Origin: Udaeobacter sp025935755
GTDB lineage: Bacteria; Verrucomicrobiota; Verrucomicrobiia; Chthoniobacterales; UBA10450
Length of the DNA: 64,000 bases
Reading direction: 5' to 3'
NCBI GenBank assembly: GCA_036278715.1
Contig: DASUKN010000075.1
Coordinates: 29,128 to 93,127, forward strand
A program made the position numbers and the translations under genes. Positions within the stretch are counted from its first letter, which is position 1. Each line of letters starts with the position of its first letter. Positions 43,831-52,366 of the stretch are shown here, one piece after another. A model generated the notes under the pieces. The model saw only the letters and a list, made by a program, of their open reading frames with translations. It ran no database searches and was not told the DNA's origin.

Positions 43831-43986
43831 TTAGACGTCCGGCTTCGTCTTCGGCAGGCCGATCACTTTCTGACCGTCCTTCCACTGCCCGCGTTTCTTC
43901 AGAAGTTCAACACGCTCAAAGCGTTTCAACACGTTACGCTTGGCCGCGATGGTGCTGGCTCCTTTTAAACTCCGATGTTGCGACAT
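43831..43986 (-). CDS. Small basic protein of chlamydial/verrucomicrobial type
   Basis: A 51-residue protein starting MSQHRSLKGASTIAAKRNVL, with RVELLKKRGQWKDG in the middle and VIGLPKTK at the end. It matches the pattern of the small basic protein family described in Chlamydiae and Verrucomicrobia (TIGR04137-type; recalled, not searched). ATG 43986 is chosen to match the family's MSxHxSLK start; a longer frame from 44076 adds unrelated residues. Probable nucleic-acid or ribosome association is inferred from charge. Confidence 0.82.
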   Translation of the reverse strand: MSQHRSLKGASTIAAKRNVLKRFERVELLKKRGQWKDGQKVIGLPKTKPDV

Positions 43987-44125
43987 GGTTGGTTGAGAAG
44001 TGAAAGGGTTGATAGTTGGCTCGTTACAGGGGAAACCGGGCCGGCAGCTTAAGCCAGCGCGAAGATTTTTCAACAAATGCGCAGAACCTTTTTAACTCCT
44101 TAGCTCTTGAACAAATCAACCTCTC

Positions 44126-45916
44126 TTAAAGCTGATTGGTAAGCACAACGTACGTGCCGGATGAAGCGACCTGATGATAAGCGTGGAACCGGCCGACAAT
44201 TAGCTCTTTCCAGTAGTCAGCCCTGCTTTGCTCCACAATCAGGTAAACCGCTTCGGGTCGACTCCATTTATCCAGAACCGCTGGTTCGTTCAGGAAAATA
44301 TGGGGCATGGGTGTGCCCATCGGCGCTTCTTTTCGGGAGTTTTGGTTCACAAAAAAGAATTTTCGATTCAGATAAAAAATGAGACTGCTGCTGTCGTCGA
44401 GTGGCCCTTCGAACATCGCCTGGGCGCCTGCTTCAAGGCGTGGATTCAAGTAACGAGCGACATCAGCGAGTGAAAAATAGGGGGCGATTTTCGCAACGCC
44501 TACCACCATGCTCAGCCCGGTTGGGATCATCGCGGCTGCTAACGCAACCGTTGCCAGTTTCTCGCGCTGTTTGGAAAGAAAGTACAACACGATAACCGAG
44601 AAGACCACCAACGAGACGGCGGTAATCACCAGCATCGGCCGGAGTGCGACCCACGCAGAGACAGGCATGTCATGCAGGGCTCTCCACGCTGTCCAGCGGT
44701 CATCCATCGCTCCCCAACTGCCGTTCAAAGCACGCGCGGCACGCGGCACGAACACCGCTCCGCCTGCAAGTAGCAGGCCGATAACACCCACCGCAATCAC
44801 ACCGGCGGCGCGCAATGACCGGGGACTCCGGTCCCAAGCCATGGCTGCCCAGAGCGCAAACGCGCTCCACATACTCATCGAGTAGTAATCCTGTCGTTGT
44901 CCCAAAAAGAGCAGCGGAATAAACACCACGCCCATCCAGCAAAGTAATAACGCGTCGCCAAAATTGATCTCGCGTGGCCGCGTGACGCGACGCCAGGCGA
45001 ATGTCACCCCTGGTAAAAGCGCGATCGACCATGGAAACCACCAGGCCACATGCAGGATTGCAAATTGATAAGCAGGCACTCCGAGGAAATCGTGCGTCTC
45101 ATCCGTGAGGCCGCGTAGATGTCCGAACCATTCGGACCTGACGTAACGGAAATAATGCGGGAAATGCCATTGCGCCCAGATATGCCACGGCGCCACGATC
45201 AAAAGAAAAATCAATACATATTCCCAGCGCAACAGCGCGCGAAATCGTATTCTTGCTTCGCGATAAAAAATCGAGAGCAAAACAAAAATCGCAGCGGGGT
45301 AAATAATACCGAGTACCCCTTTCGTTAGGCACGCCAATGCAGCAAAAATCCAGACAGCGGCAAACCACAGACGGCGGTCGCGCCTCCGCCCATATCCGCA
45401 TAATCCACAGAACATCGCGCCTGCAATGAACGCGGTGACAAGCGGCTCGGGCATGACAATCCGCGCCAGAAGAAACGTGCCGCAAAAGCTGAGATAGATC
45501 AGGCCGGCGACGAAACCGCGCCAGTAATTGGTTAGCTTTTCGCCAATCAAAAAGATGAGTGCAGCCGTGGCCACCACCGCGAGTGCTACCGGCAGCCGGG
45601 CCGCCGCCTCATTGACCCCAAGAACCTTATATGAAGCAATGATGGCCCAGTACAACAATGGCGGTTTTTGCAGGCGCGGTATGCCGTTATTCGTTGGGAG
45701 CAACCAGTCGTGGTTCGCCACCATCTCGCGCGCGGCTCCGGCATACTGGCCCTCAGTTTCGCTGTAGAGATCGCCCGTCCCAACCGTCACCACATGTAAC
45801 AGCGCCGCGAGCGCGATCAGAATCACCAATAGCACATGCCGTGTGGGCGGTGGCGGCAACGTCTGCGGCTCCAGCAGCGTTTCTTCAATACTTAAAGTGC
45901 GGGCGCCTGTGATCAT
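44126..45916 (-). CDS. ArnT/PMT-like membrane glycosyltransferase (GT39-type)
   Basis: A 596-residue GT-C protein with about 12 membrane spans. TGDLYSETEGQYAGAAREMV after span 1 carries the acidic catalytic pattern of the ArnT family, LQKPPLLYWAIIASYKVLG is the lipid-sugar side motif and LGQRQDYYSMSMW follows in a later loop. Such enzymes move a sugar from undecaprenyl phosphate to lipid A or proteins. It overlaps the thioesterase gene upstream by 4 bp, so coupled translation is likely. Confidence 0.88.
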   Translation of the reverse strand: MITGARTLSIEETLLEPQTLPPPPTRHVLLVILIALAALLHVVTVGTGDLYSETEGQYAGAAREMVANHDWLLPTNNGIPRLQKPPLLYWAIIASYKVLGVNEAAARLPVALAVVATAALIFLIGEKLTNYWRGFVAGLIYLSFCGTFLLARIVMPEPLVTAFIAGAMFCGLCGYGRRRDRRLWFAAVWIFAALACLTKGVLGIIYPAAIFVLLSIFYREARIRFRALLRWEYVLIFLLIVAPWHIWAQWHFPHYFRYVRSEWFGHLRGLTDETHDFLGVPAYQFAILHVAWWFPWSIALLPGVTFAWRRVTRPREINFGDALLLCWMGVVFIPLLFLGQRQDYYSMSMWSAFALWAAMAWDRSPRSLRAAGVIAVGVIGLLLAGGAVFVPRAARALNGSWGAMDDRWTAWRALHDMPVSAWVALRPMLVITAVSLVVFSVIVLYFLSKQREKLATVALAAAMIPTGLSMVVGVAKIAPYFSLADVARYLNPRLEAGAQAMFEGPLDDSSSLIFYLNRKFFFVNQNSRKEAPMGTPMPHIFLNEPAVLDKWSRPEAVYLIVEQSRADYWKELIVGRFHAYHQVASSGTYVVLTNQL

Positions 45917-46377
45917 TGCACGCTTTTTCCACGGGGAACCGTTCCGGATTTGCGTTCTCGATCTTCAGTGGATTCCGCTTTCTCATATGCTTTCCAATGC
46001 TCAGGCAAACGCAGCAATTTTCCGGTCGGCATTTCGATCAAGGCAAGCATCTGGCGGCACTCAGCGATCAAAGTGTTGTCTTCCTTGCGTGTGATGTGGA
46101 ATGCGCACCAGAACCGTGCGCGCTCGACGCACTCCAGCCAACCCTCAATCACCAGCTGGTCGCCGAGCTTGGCTGCGCGCCGGTAATTGATCTCGGTGCG
46201 GACTACAACCGGATACGTTTGCTTTTGCGCCATCTCGACAAGCGCCAGACCGAGTTCCTCCGCAAGATGTGTGCGCGCGATCTCGATAAAACGCAGATAC
46301 GCGATATTAGAGACAACGCCTCCGCAATCGGTATCGAAAAACATTACCTGCACGTTTGTGCGAATACGGGGCGCCAT
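45913..46377 (-). CDS. YbgC-type hotdog-fold acyl-CoA thioesterase
   Basis: About 154 residues from ATG 46377; an in-frame ATG at 46428 would add 17. VMFFDTDCGGVVSNIAYLRF carries the catalytic aspartate of the 4-hydroxybenzoyl-CoA thioesterase/YbgC group, and EINYRRAAKLGDQLVIEGWL continues the hotdog fold. The C-terminal tail is charged. Hydrolysis of short or medium acyl-CoA is the family activity. It shares a 4-bp overlap with the downstream ArnT-like gene and is divergent from the exported hydrolase gene at 46456. Confidence 0.86.
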   Translation of the reverse strand: MAPRIRTNVQVMFFDTDCGGVVSNIAYLRFIEIARTHLAEELGLALVEMAQKQTYPVVVRTEINYRRAAKLGDQLVIEGWLECVERARFWCAFHITRKEDNTLIAECRQMLALIEMPTGKLLRLPEHWKAYEKAESTEDRERKSGTVPRGKSVQ

Positions 46378-46455
46378 GGCCGATTTCACATTTTGATCTA
46401 AGTTAGATTTGAGCGTTCGGTTCCGCATGTTTTTTGCTGAAAGGTACCAAACAGC

Positions 46456-47298
46456 ATGATCATGGTTGCTTGCCAGAAATTTCGCCGCCCCCGTTTTGGG
46501 CTGTTTGCAGTCGCCGGGTTAATCGTACTGCTCCCTGCAGGCTCTGTCGCGGCGGGTCCATTGGCGTTCGCTGGAGTTCCTTTTTCTCCCGGCTCAATCG
46601 TCAAAGCCAACGTTCCTTTGAATCCTCAGGAGAAATCGTTGGCCGCCCAGGGCGGGAATAACGTGCCGCCGAATGCCGTGGCCGTGCTGGCCACTCCTTC
46701 AAACTTTGATCCGCGGAAAAGTTGGCCGGTATTGGTTGTGTGCTCTACCAGCGATTCCAAACGGCAGAATCGGGATGACCTTGCCGATTTCTATGCCCGA
46801 ATCGGATTTCGGGAAGGTTGGTTGGTGCTTGCAGGCGATGGTCCGCAGCGTGCGCGCAACGATAACGCCGCCTGGCGTGGAGCGATGTCGCTCGCTGCGA
46901 TCGACGCGCTGCAGCGCAGTTTTCCAGGCTCGAACAAGTGGCCAGTTGCGTGTGGTGGATTTTCAGGAGGCGGCAAAGGCGTCGGCGTGCTCGCCCCATT
47001 ACTGGCTAAGCATGGCTGCCGAGTCGTGGGGATTTACATCACGGGTGCCAACGAAGACCGCTTGAGTGAAGGATACGCGCGTGTGGCGCCTGGCCGCGGT
47101 TTTCTTAGGACGCCGGTTTATATTGCTGCTGGCCGGGACGACCGGATCGCCACGGTGGAACAGCAGTACGACGTAGCCGGTTCCATCAAGCGGACCGGAT
47201 TCCAACGTATAAAAATCGGCACGTTCCACGGGGGACACGAAGCCAACGATGCGCAAACCTCGATCGCTTTGCACTGGTTCCTCGAGCAAGCCAAATAG
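46456..47298 (+). CDS. Exported alpha/beta hydrolase-like esterase
   Basis: A 280-residue protein with signal peptide LFAVAGLIVLLPAGSVAAG (cleavage near 33). The core has VLVVCSTSDSKRQNRDDLAD, the nucleophile elbow ACGGFSGGGKGVG (GxSxG), a late aspartate AAGRDDRIATV and GTFHGGHEAND with the probable catalytic histidine. The pattern is that of PHB depolymerase / dienelactone-hydrolase-like esterases. Periplasmic or secreted; substrate unknown. Confidence 0.75.
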   Translation: MIMVACQKFRRPRFGLFAVAGLIVLLPAGSVAAGPLAFAGVPFSPGSIVKANVPLNPQEKSLAAQGGNNVPPNAVAVLATPSNFDPRKSWPVLVVCSTSDSKRQNRDDLADFYARIGFREGWLVLAGDGPQRARNDNAAWRGAMSLAAIDALQRSFPGSNKWPVACGGFSGGGKGVGVLAPLLAKHGCRVVGIYITGANEDRLSEGYARVAPGRGFLRTPVYIAAGRDDRIATVEQQYDVAGSIKRTGFQRIKIGTFHGGHEANDAQTSIALHWFLEQAK

Positions 47299-47405
47299 AC
47301 CTGGAGGGACGAGCTCCGTGAGTCCGCGTGACAGCTGTAATGTTTCGGATTCGTTAGGCGTCGCGGAGCCCAGCCGCCCCCTATGGCGTGCCGTCGCTTG
47401 TAGCG

Positions 47406-47837
47406 CTACGCAGCAATGATAGAAGCACGAATTACAGCGGTAAGTCCGTGGGGATCGTCGGTGCCCAGCGCGAGTTTTTTGCCGTTGCGCAATCTGATGA
47501 GTACGGCATCGAAGCCGGAAACGTTATAAAGCCAGCCAAACGGGGTTAGATGAATGCCCCAGCCATACCACCAACGAATTCGAACCGGTTCACATCCGAC
47601 AATCTCCGCAAGCCGCACTTTCTTCCGGATAACGCCAATTCCAAATGTCGCGCACAAAACCTGATCCTCGATTGTGATTTTGAGTCTGTAGAACAGGACG
47701 AGGCAGACCAGCAGGATCGCCGAAATGATGATTGGTGGCGGGTGATGACCGATTAATCCCGCATTGGCAACCAGAATGATCGCCAAAACCGGCCAGATAA
47801 TTGCATGACCGATTTGCATGTGCGCGTAGCGCGTCAC
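47406..47837 (-). CDS. Small membrane protein with two spans
   Basis: A 143-residue protein with two membrane spans near the N-terminus (about 10-28 and 34-50) and a soluble C-terminus: LKITIEDQVLCATFGIGVI, WWYGWGIHL and FDAVLIRLRNGKKLALGTDD. The soluble part has the look of the bacterial PH-like domain of YdbT-type proteins, where strands of IRLxxGKxxxLGTDD are typical. It overlaps the end of the HD-domain gene by 4 bp. Role unknown. Confidence 0.68.
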   Translation of the reverse strand: MTRYAHMQIGHAIIWPVLAIILVANAGLIGHHPPPIIISAILLVCLVLFYRLKITIEDQVLCATFGIGVIRKKVRLAEIVGCEPVRIRWWYGWGIHLTPFGWLYNVSGFDAVLIRLRNGKKLALGTDDPHGLTAVIRASIIAA

Positions 47838-48889
47838 AGAAGCTTATCGGACTCGGCCACGATGACTGTTTGTCGAAACTTCTCGAGGGACTTCACCAGA
47901 TTGCCTGGCAACGGTCGTACCCGATCGAAGATGCGGGGGGCCAGCGGTTTGGCCGTAGTATAACCAGCCGAAAACATTTCCATACGCGCATCCAGATTAT
48001 CTATATAATGCAGCGCCATGGCCTCCGGTGTCTTTGGCGCCACCGGCGAACCAAATTCCGGCTCGCCGTGATGTGCGCCGATGAGGTGCAACAGGTGCAT
48101 TCGCACATCTTCAGATGCGGGCGTGAGCTTATTCCAGGCGTCGGCGTTTTCGACGCTCAATCTTCTCCACAACGCATTGACGAGTTCAAGTCCGATGGAG
48201 ATGTGCCCCATGAGTTCGCCCAATTCATCATAATTCATGATGAATCCGTTCTCAGGCAGCGCGTTTTCCCAAAGTTTGCCGGAGTCGTGGAAAAGAATTC
48301 CTGCGAGCAACAAATCGAGGTTTAGCTCGGGATAAAGAGGCGCCATCGCTTTTGCGACGCGCATCATTTGCGCCGTGTGCTCGACCAGACCGCCGCGCCT
48401 GGCGTGATGATAACTCCGCGCAGCCGCGGTGCGCCGGAACCGGTCGCCCCATTCGGCCAGGAAACCTTCACCTAAAGCGCGCAACCGTGGATCGGCTATG
48501 TGAGTTATGGATTCACTGACAAATTGGAAATCTCTCGTTTGTTTCGCCCGCAAATCCGCAGGGCCTTGGAGCAGTTCGTTTTTCTCCTGTTCGGTCAGCG
48601 GGCGCACCATCCACTTGCGAGCGTCGAGCCCATATTGCGATCGGTAGAAATCCGCGGTGAGCTCGATGAAGTCCTGGCTGGTCAACGCGCTGCACGTTTT
48701 GTACGCGGGGTGGTCGCTCCAGACGCGCAGCGTCATCCGGTCGCATGCGTCAGCTAACGTGAGCTCACAATACGGCTGCTGTTCGCGAGTGAGCTTCGGC
48801 GTCGCGCTTTCCACCTGCACGTGCACGCGTGCAGAGGCCGGTCCATTCTGTGTCGTTCGGCGAATTTCCGTGAGCGTCAGCAAATTCAT
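47834..48889 (-). CDS. YhaM-like 3'-5' exoribonuclease (OB + HD domains)
   Basis: A 351-residue protein. The N-terminal half (about 1-110) looks like an OB fold with a nucleic acid-binding role (QPYCELTLADACDRMTLRVW). The HD metal domain begins near residue 145: YHHARRGGLVEHTAQMMRVA, then AGILFHDSGKLWE and LHLIGAHHGEPEFGSP. The layout matches YhaM family 3'-5' exoribonucleases. ATG 48889 is chosen; the frame extends 103 codons further upstream to 49198, but that part reads through dispersed repeats and is not family-like. Confidence 0.86.
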   Translation of the reverse strand: MNLLTLTEIRRTTQNGPASARVHVQVESATPKLTREQQPYCELTLADACDRMTLRVWSDHPAYKTCSALTSQDFIELTADFYRSQYGLDARKWMVRPLTEQEKNELLQGPADLRAKQTRDFQFVSESITHIADPRLRALGEGFLAEWGDRFRRTAAARSYHHARRGGLVEHTAQMMRVAKAMAPLYPELNLDLLLAGILFHDSGKLWENALPENGFIMNYDELGELMGHISIGLELVNALWRRLSVENADAWNKLTPASEDVRMHLLHLIGAHHGEPEFGSPVAPKTPEAMALHYIDNLDARMEMFSAGYTTAKPLAPRIFDRVRPLPGNLVKSLEKFRQTVIVAESDKLL

Positions 48890-48922
48890 TCTGTTGAAAT
48901 GTATCACAGAGCGCAATTTTCC

Positions 48923-49019
48923 GGGAGCGCACGCTTCAGCGTGCAGTGTTCCGCATCTTGCAGAACACAGAAGCGCCGGCAGGATGCCAAGGTTGGGCAC
49001 GCAGGATGCGTGCGCTCCC
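48923..49019. repeat. Long-hairpin repeat, family B (copy 1)
   Basis: The perfect 12-bp inverted repeats GGGAGCGCACGC (48923-48934) and GCGTGCGCTCCC (49008-49019) bracket a 97-bp element. It lies in the divergent gap between the HD nuclease and thrC, directly followed by a second element of the same architecture but different ends. Confidence 0.75.
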
Positions 49020-49034
49020 CGAAAAAATCGCGTT

Positions 49035-49141
49035 GTAGCACAGGCATCTTGCCTCTGGGGCAATCGGGCGTCCCGCCTGATCGGCGTTGCGAAGGCAGGC
49101 AAGATGCCCGCTAGGCCCACAGACAAGGAGGTCTGTGCTAC
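49035..49141. repeat. Long-hairpin repeat, family B (copy 2)
   Basis: The perfect 9-bp ends GTAGCACAG (49035-49043) and CTGTGCTAC (49133-49141) bracket 107 bp. Inside, GGCATCTTGCC and GGCAAGATGCC form a second nested pair. It ends 12 bp before the thrC start. Confidence 0.75.
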
Positions 49142-49153
49142 GTTCTGTCTCTC

Positions 49154-50320
49154 ATGTTTGTAAAGGGCCTTGAATGCACTGCGTGCGGGCTTGAACACGA
49201 TTCATCCCGTCTGCAAAATCTCTGTCGCTCCTGCGGTAAACCGTTGTTTGCAATCGTCGATCTCGCCGCGGCAAGCCGAACAATGACCCGTGAAAGCCTG
49301 CCGGGGCGGGAGAGATCGTTGTGGCGTTATCGCGAAGTATTACCGTTGCCATCGGACGTCGAGCCAGTCTCGTTAGGTGAAGGAGGCACACCGTTGCTGC
49401 GTGCATCCCGGGCCTGCCGGACTGATGACGTAGATCTTTGGATTAAAGACGAGTCGCTCAATCCCACGCAGAGTTTCAAAGCACGCGGAATGAGCGTCGC
49501 CGTTTCAATGGCAAAGCATTTGGGTGCGAAAAAGTTGGCGGTCCCCAGCGCGGGCAATGCTGCGGGGGCACTCGCTGCGTATGCGGCTCGAGCGGGTATC
49601 GAGGCGCACATCTTCATGCCACGCGATACACCGCGCGCAAATGTGGTCGAATGTCGCGAAACGGGTGCTCACGTCACGCTAATTGACGGATTGATCACCG
49701 ATTGCGGCGCGGAAATCGCCCGCAGAAAAGAAAGTGAAGCTTGGTTCGACATGTCGACGCTCAAGGAGCCGTATCGGGTGGAGGGGAAAAAGACCCTTGG
49801 TTACGAATTAGCGGAGCAACTCAACTGGGAGTTGCCCGGCGTGGTTCTTTACCCGGCTGGCGGCGGCACAGGGCTCATCGGCATGTGGAAAGCATTCGAT
49901 GAAATGGAAACCCTCGGCTGGATCGGAAAGAAACGGCCGCGCATGTTCGCCGTGCAAGCTGCCGGGTGCGCGCCGATCGTTCGCGCATTCGAAGCCGGAG
50001 AAAAAAGCGCCGTCGAGTTTCCTAATGCCCACACGATCGCTTCCGGGTTGCGCGTGCCAAAAGCGATTGGCGATTTCCTGATGCTGAAAATTATTCGCGA
50101 CTCAAATGGCGGCGCGATCGCCGTCGAGGACGAAGAAATGATCCGCGTCACGCGCGAAGTGGGAGCCAAAGAAGGTCTCTTCGTCTGTCCCGAAGGCGCA
50201 GCGTGTTTCGTAGCTTTGAAATTGCTTCGATCCGCCCGAAAAATCGCGTCCGGTGAACGCGTAGTGATTTTCAACACAGGTTCGGGAATCAAATATCTTG
50301 AAACGTACGATCGTGGATGA
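49154..50320 (+). CDS. thrC: Threonine synthase
   Basis: A 388-residue PLP enzyme that makes threonine from O-phosphohomoserine. An N-terminal zinc-ribbon-like segment (LECTACG at 6-12 and NLCRSCGK at 27-34) is the bacterial/archaeal type. SLGEGGTPLLRA follows, then KDESLNPTQSFKARGMSVAV with PLP lysine K109, and GNAAGALAAYAARAG. Length fits (about 390-410). It is far from thrB (0.75 kb) in this window, so the threonine genes are split here. Confidence 0.93.
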   Translation: MFVKGLECTACGLEHDSSRLQNLCRSCGKPLFAIVDLAAASRTMTRESLPGRERSLWRYREVLPLPSDVEPVSLGEGGTPLLRASRACRTDDVDLWIKDESLNPTQSFKARGMSVAVSMAKHLGAKKLAVPSAGNAAGALAAYAARAGIEAHIFMPRDTPRANVVECRETGAHVTLIDGLITDCGAEIARRKESEAWFDMSTLKEPYRVEGKKTLGYELAEQLNWELPGVVLYPAGGGTGLIGMWKAFDEMETLGWIGKKRPRMFAVQAAGCAPIVRAFEAGEKSAVEFPNAHTIASGLRVPKAIGDFLMLKIIRDSNGGAIAVEDEEMIRVTREVGAKEGLFVCPEGAACFVALKLLRSARKIASGERVVIFNTGSGIKYLETYDRG

Positions 50321-50627
50321 CGCACTGCCGCTCCATCCAAACTGAACTCTCGCCGTCCGAATCATTCAAGACCGAGAATAGAAGCCCAGAGTTTGCCGGG
50401 TTTCGCGAAGCTTTCGGAGTGCAACACGTCCTTGTGTCGCCGTGAAACCACTGCGTCGGCTCCCAAAAGCACGGCAGAGACTGCCGTTCTCCAAAAGCAT
50501 TGCAGTGCGAAAGTTTGCCACGGTCCGCTTCTATTCGCGCATTCACGCCAGAAAAAATCTTCGCGACGCAACGATTCTTACTTGCTGTGAAACTGAAACC
50601 GATGGCGGGATTTTCCTGCAGACAGCG
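50321..50627. other. 307-bp convergent gap with repeat relics
   Basis: It contains AAGCTTTCGGAGTGC (50407-50421), related to the repeat at 40547, and the palindrome ACGGCAG-AGA-CTGCCGT (50471-50487). Frames crossing it show no recognisable domain. Confidence 0.5.
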
Positions 50628-51518
50628 TCATGCCCGTTTGCCCGCGAAGATGGAGATGCGTTTTGCGAACGCCCTGGATGGCTCGGCATAGAAACGACGT
50701 CCGAGTTCCAGCGCGTCACGGCGCAATCGTTTGCAGCGTTTAGTAATCAACTTCTGGAGCTTTAGAATTTCATGCGCGAGCGCTGCGTCACCGCTTTCCT
50801 TCTCGAGACGCGCGCGTAGAAACTCCAGATCGTGCTCGCTTCCCAGCAATTCGCCGAGAATTTCCGCTGCGTGAGCCATTTCCTCCAGGACCGTTCGGTT
50901 CAATGGCTGCAAAATTCGTAACTCATACCACACATCCTTCACACGCTTGCGCCAGGCATGGAAATTTTCCGGCGTCGGTTCATCGATGGTCTTTGCGAGT
51001 GTGCATTGTCCGCGCCTGTAAATCTTGCATACGGCGTCGCAAATCTGTCTCCAATTCAAGTCGTCCAATGGCCAGTTCATCAGGCGCGCTTTCAAGTTCT
51101 CCAATTGTGGAACTGCTTTGCGTTGCCAGCCGGCGAATGCGGCGGAGAAACTTTCCCGTTCGAGCAGCAACAATTCCTCGGTTCGCGGAAAGAGTTGCCT
51201 GTCGGTGTTTTTCGCTGCCTTATCGCGCAGTTGCGTGAATGTTTGCAATCGCACCTGCGCATCGCGCAGATCGGATACCAAGCGTCCGATGTTGCGCACG
51301 CGACGATTCTCCTCTGCGTGACAATTTTTACCGACCGCTGCGATCGCGAGCCGCATTGCAGCGCGAAGTTTCTTAAGATATTTGCGAACCTCATGAACGG
51401 TGACGCCACATTGTTCGGCCGGGTTTTGGCAACAATGCAAAGCCGAGTCGATTTGGTCGCCGAAAACTCGCTTCAACCCTTCTGACAAGGGTTCGCGCAT
51501 TTTCAATTTGAAGGTCAT
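50628..51518 (-). CDS. CHAD-domain protein
   Basis: A 296-residue protein of conserved histidines and many basic residues in long helices: VHEVRKYLKKLRAAMRLA (residue about 40 on), NRRVRNIGRLVSDLRDAQVR, ENFHAWRKRVKDVWYELRIL and LGELLGSEHDLEFLRARLEK. These are the CHAD-domain landmarks; CHAD proteins bind polyphosphate and are often encoded beside CYTH domains. ATG 51518 is chosen; a longer frame from 51614 would overlap the upstream CYTH gene. The gap to the CYTH gene is 8 bp. Confidence 0.88.
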   Translation of the reverse strand: MTFKLKMREPLSEGLKRVFGDQIDSALHCCQNPAEQCGVTVHEVRKYLKKLRAAMRLAIAAVGKNCHAEENRRVRNIGRLVSDLRDAQVRLQTFTQLRDKAAKNTDRQLFPRTEELLLLERESFSAAFAGWQRKAVPQLENLKARLMNWPLDDLNWRQICDAVCKIYRRGQCTLAKTIDEPTPENFHAWRKRVKDVWYELRILQPLNRTVLEEMAHAAEILGELLGSEHDLEFLRARLEKESGDAALAHEILKLQKLITKRCKRLRRDALELGRRFYAEPSRAFAKRISIFAGKRA

Positions 51519-51526
51519 TGCCCTTT

Positions 51527-52018
51527 CTATGTGAGAGCGAGACGCACGTTGCTGTAGCGTTTTTCGCCGGTCACTTCTCGCCCAAACCACGATGGCGGTT
51601 CGAATCTGCGGCAACTGGCGGTGTCGGGAAATTCCACCTCTGCAACAACAAGACCGGCATGACGGCCGCGATAAATATCGACCTCAATCAGCACACCTTG
51701 CCATGGGATTTCGTAACGCACTTTTGTCAGCCTTCTCCCAGCCGTACCCGGCCAGAGTGTTGCGAACTGTTTCGGGCTCACTTTGACCTCGCGCTCTTCG
51801 CGATGGGTGCCTCGACCGACTTTAAACGTGAGAGATGTAGCCTTCCCGCTCCTTCGCAACCGAACCTGTCGACTCGTCGACTCAGTTGCCAGGTAGCCTT
51901 GTTCGATAACGAAATGTTGCGCGCGCTTCAGGTTGTCCGGTAACGATTTGACTAAAAACTTCCGCTCAATTTCCCGGTAATGCAGCGTTCGATTTTTGCC
52001 AGCCACGAGTTTGAACAT
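51527..52018 (-). CDS. CYTH-domain protein (triphosphate tunnel metalloenzyme)
   Basis: A 163-residue single-domain protein. EIERKFLV near residue 17 is the ExExK signature of the CYTH/TTM superfamily (adenylate cyclase/thiamine triphosphatase type). Further tunnel residues are in YLATESTSRQVRLRRSGK, TFKVGRGTHREEREVKVS and VLIEVDIYRG...AEVEFPD. It probably hydrolyses inorganic triphosphate or a related substrate. It is translated just ahead of the CHAD gene, and a polyphosphate operon lies 4 kb away. Confidence 0.88.
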   Translation of the reverse strand: MFKLVAGKNRTLHYREIERKFLVKSLPDNLKRAQHFVIEQGYLATESTSRQVRLRRSGKATSLTFKVGRGTHREEREVKVSPKQFATLWPGTAGRRLTKVRYEIPWQGVLIEVDIYRGRHAGLVVAEVEFPDTASCRRFEPPSWFGREVTGEKRYSNVRLALT

Positions 52019-52366
52019 CGTACGCGTGATGGATTCAGTGTCGAGACATTCACGCGCGGCTCGCGTTGTCAGTGAGCCATTGTCGCATCGTTAGTAGTTC
52101 TGAAGTTTACCATCCCGCCGTGCCCAATTGTCGGGCATCTCTGTGAGACGCCTGGAGTTGTTTTGCTGCCTGGCCTAACGATTCCCATGGTATGGTGCGG
52201 CCACCCCCTGTGCGGCGTCGGATCCACAAAGGTACTGCGGGCCGTCCTCTGCCCGCCGTAATAGTACGGAATGCAAAATGCATTGGGCGTTTTCCACACT
52301 CCTTCGTGAATCGTATGTATCACGGGTCAGCGATTTGCGACGGTCGCAAAGCCCCGCTACAGAAAC
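52019..52366. other. 348-bp divergent gap with short palindrome
   Basis: Apart from the perfect palindrome TTTGCGAC-G-GTCGCAAA at 52334-52350, which ends 16 bp before the M28 peptidase start, nothing can be supported. Frames across the gap have no recognisable content. Confidence 0.5.
52334..52350. promoter_or_regulatory. Palindrome upstream of the M28 peptidase gene
   Basis: A 17-nt palindrome (8-bp arms TTTGCGAC/GTCGCAAA around one G) ends 16 bp before ATG 52367. It could be an operator or a leader hairpin, or a relic of a hairpin repeat; no regulator is identified. Confidence 0.35.

Noticed and set aside
43000..44200. rRNA operon near the small basic protein
   Set aside because: No rRNA-like sequence is present; the gaps hold a family A repeat and short leaders.
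48890..49198. 103-codon N-terminal extension of the HD nuclease
   Set aside because: The added residues are translated repeat sequence (two long-hairpin elements) and the family start matches ATG 48889.
50442..50765. 107-codon plus-strand frame
   Set aside because: It overlaps the 3' end of the CHAD gene antisense and crosses repeat relics; no domain is seen.
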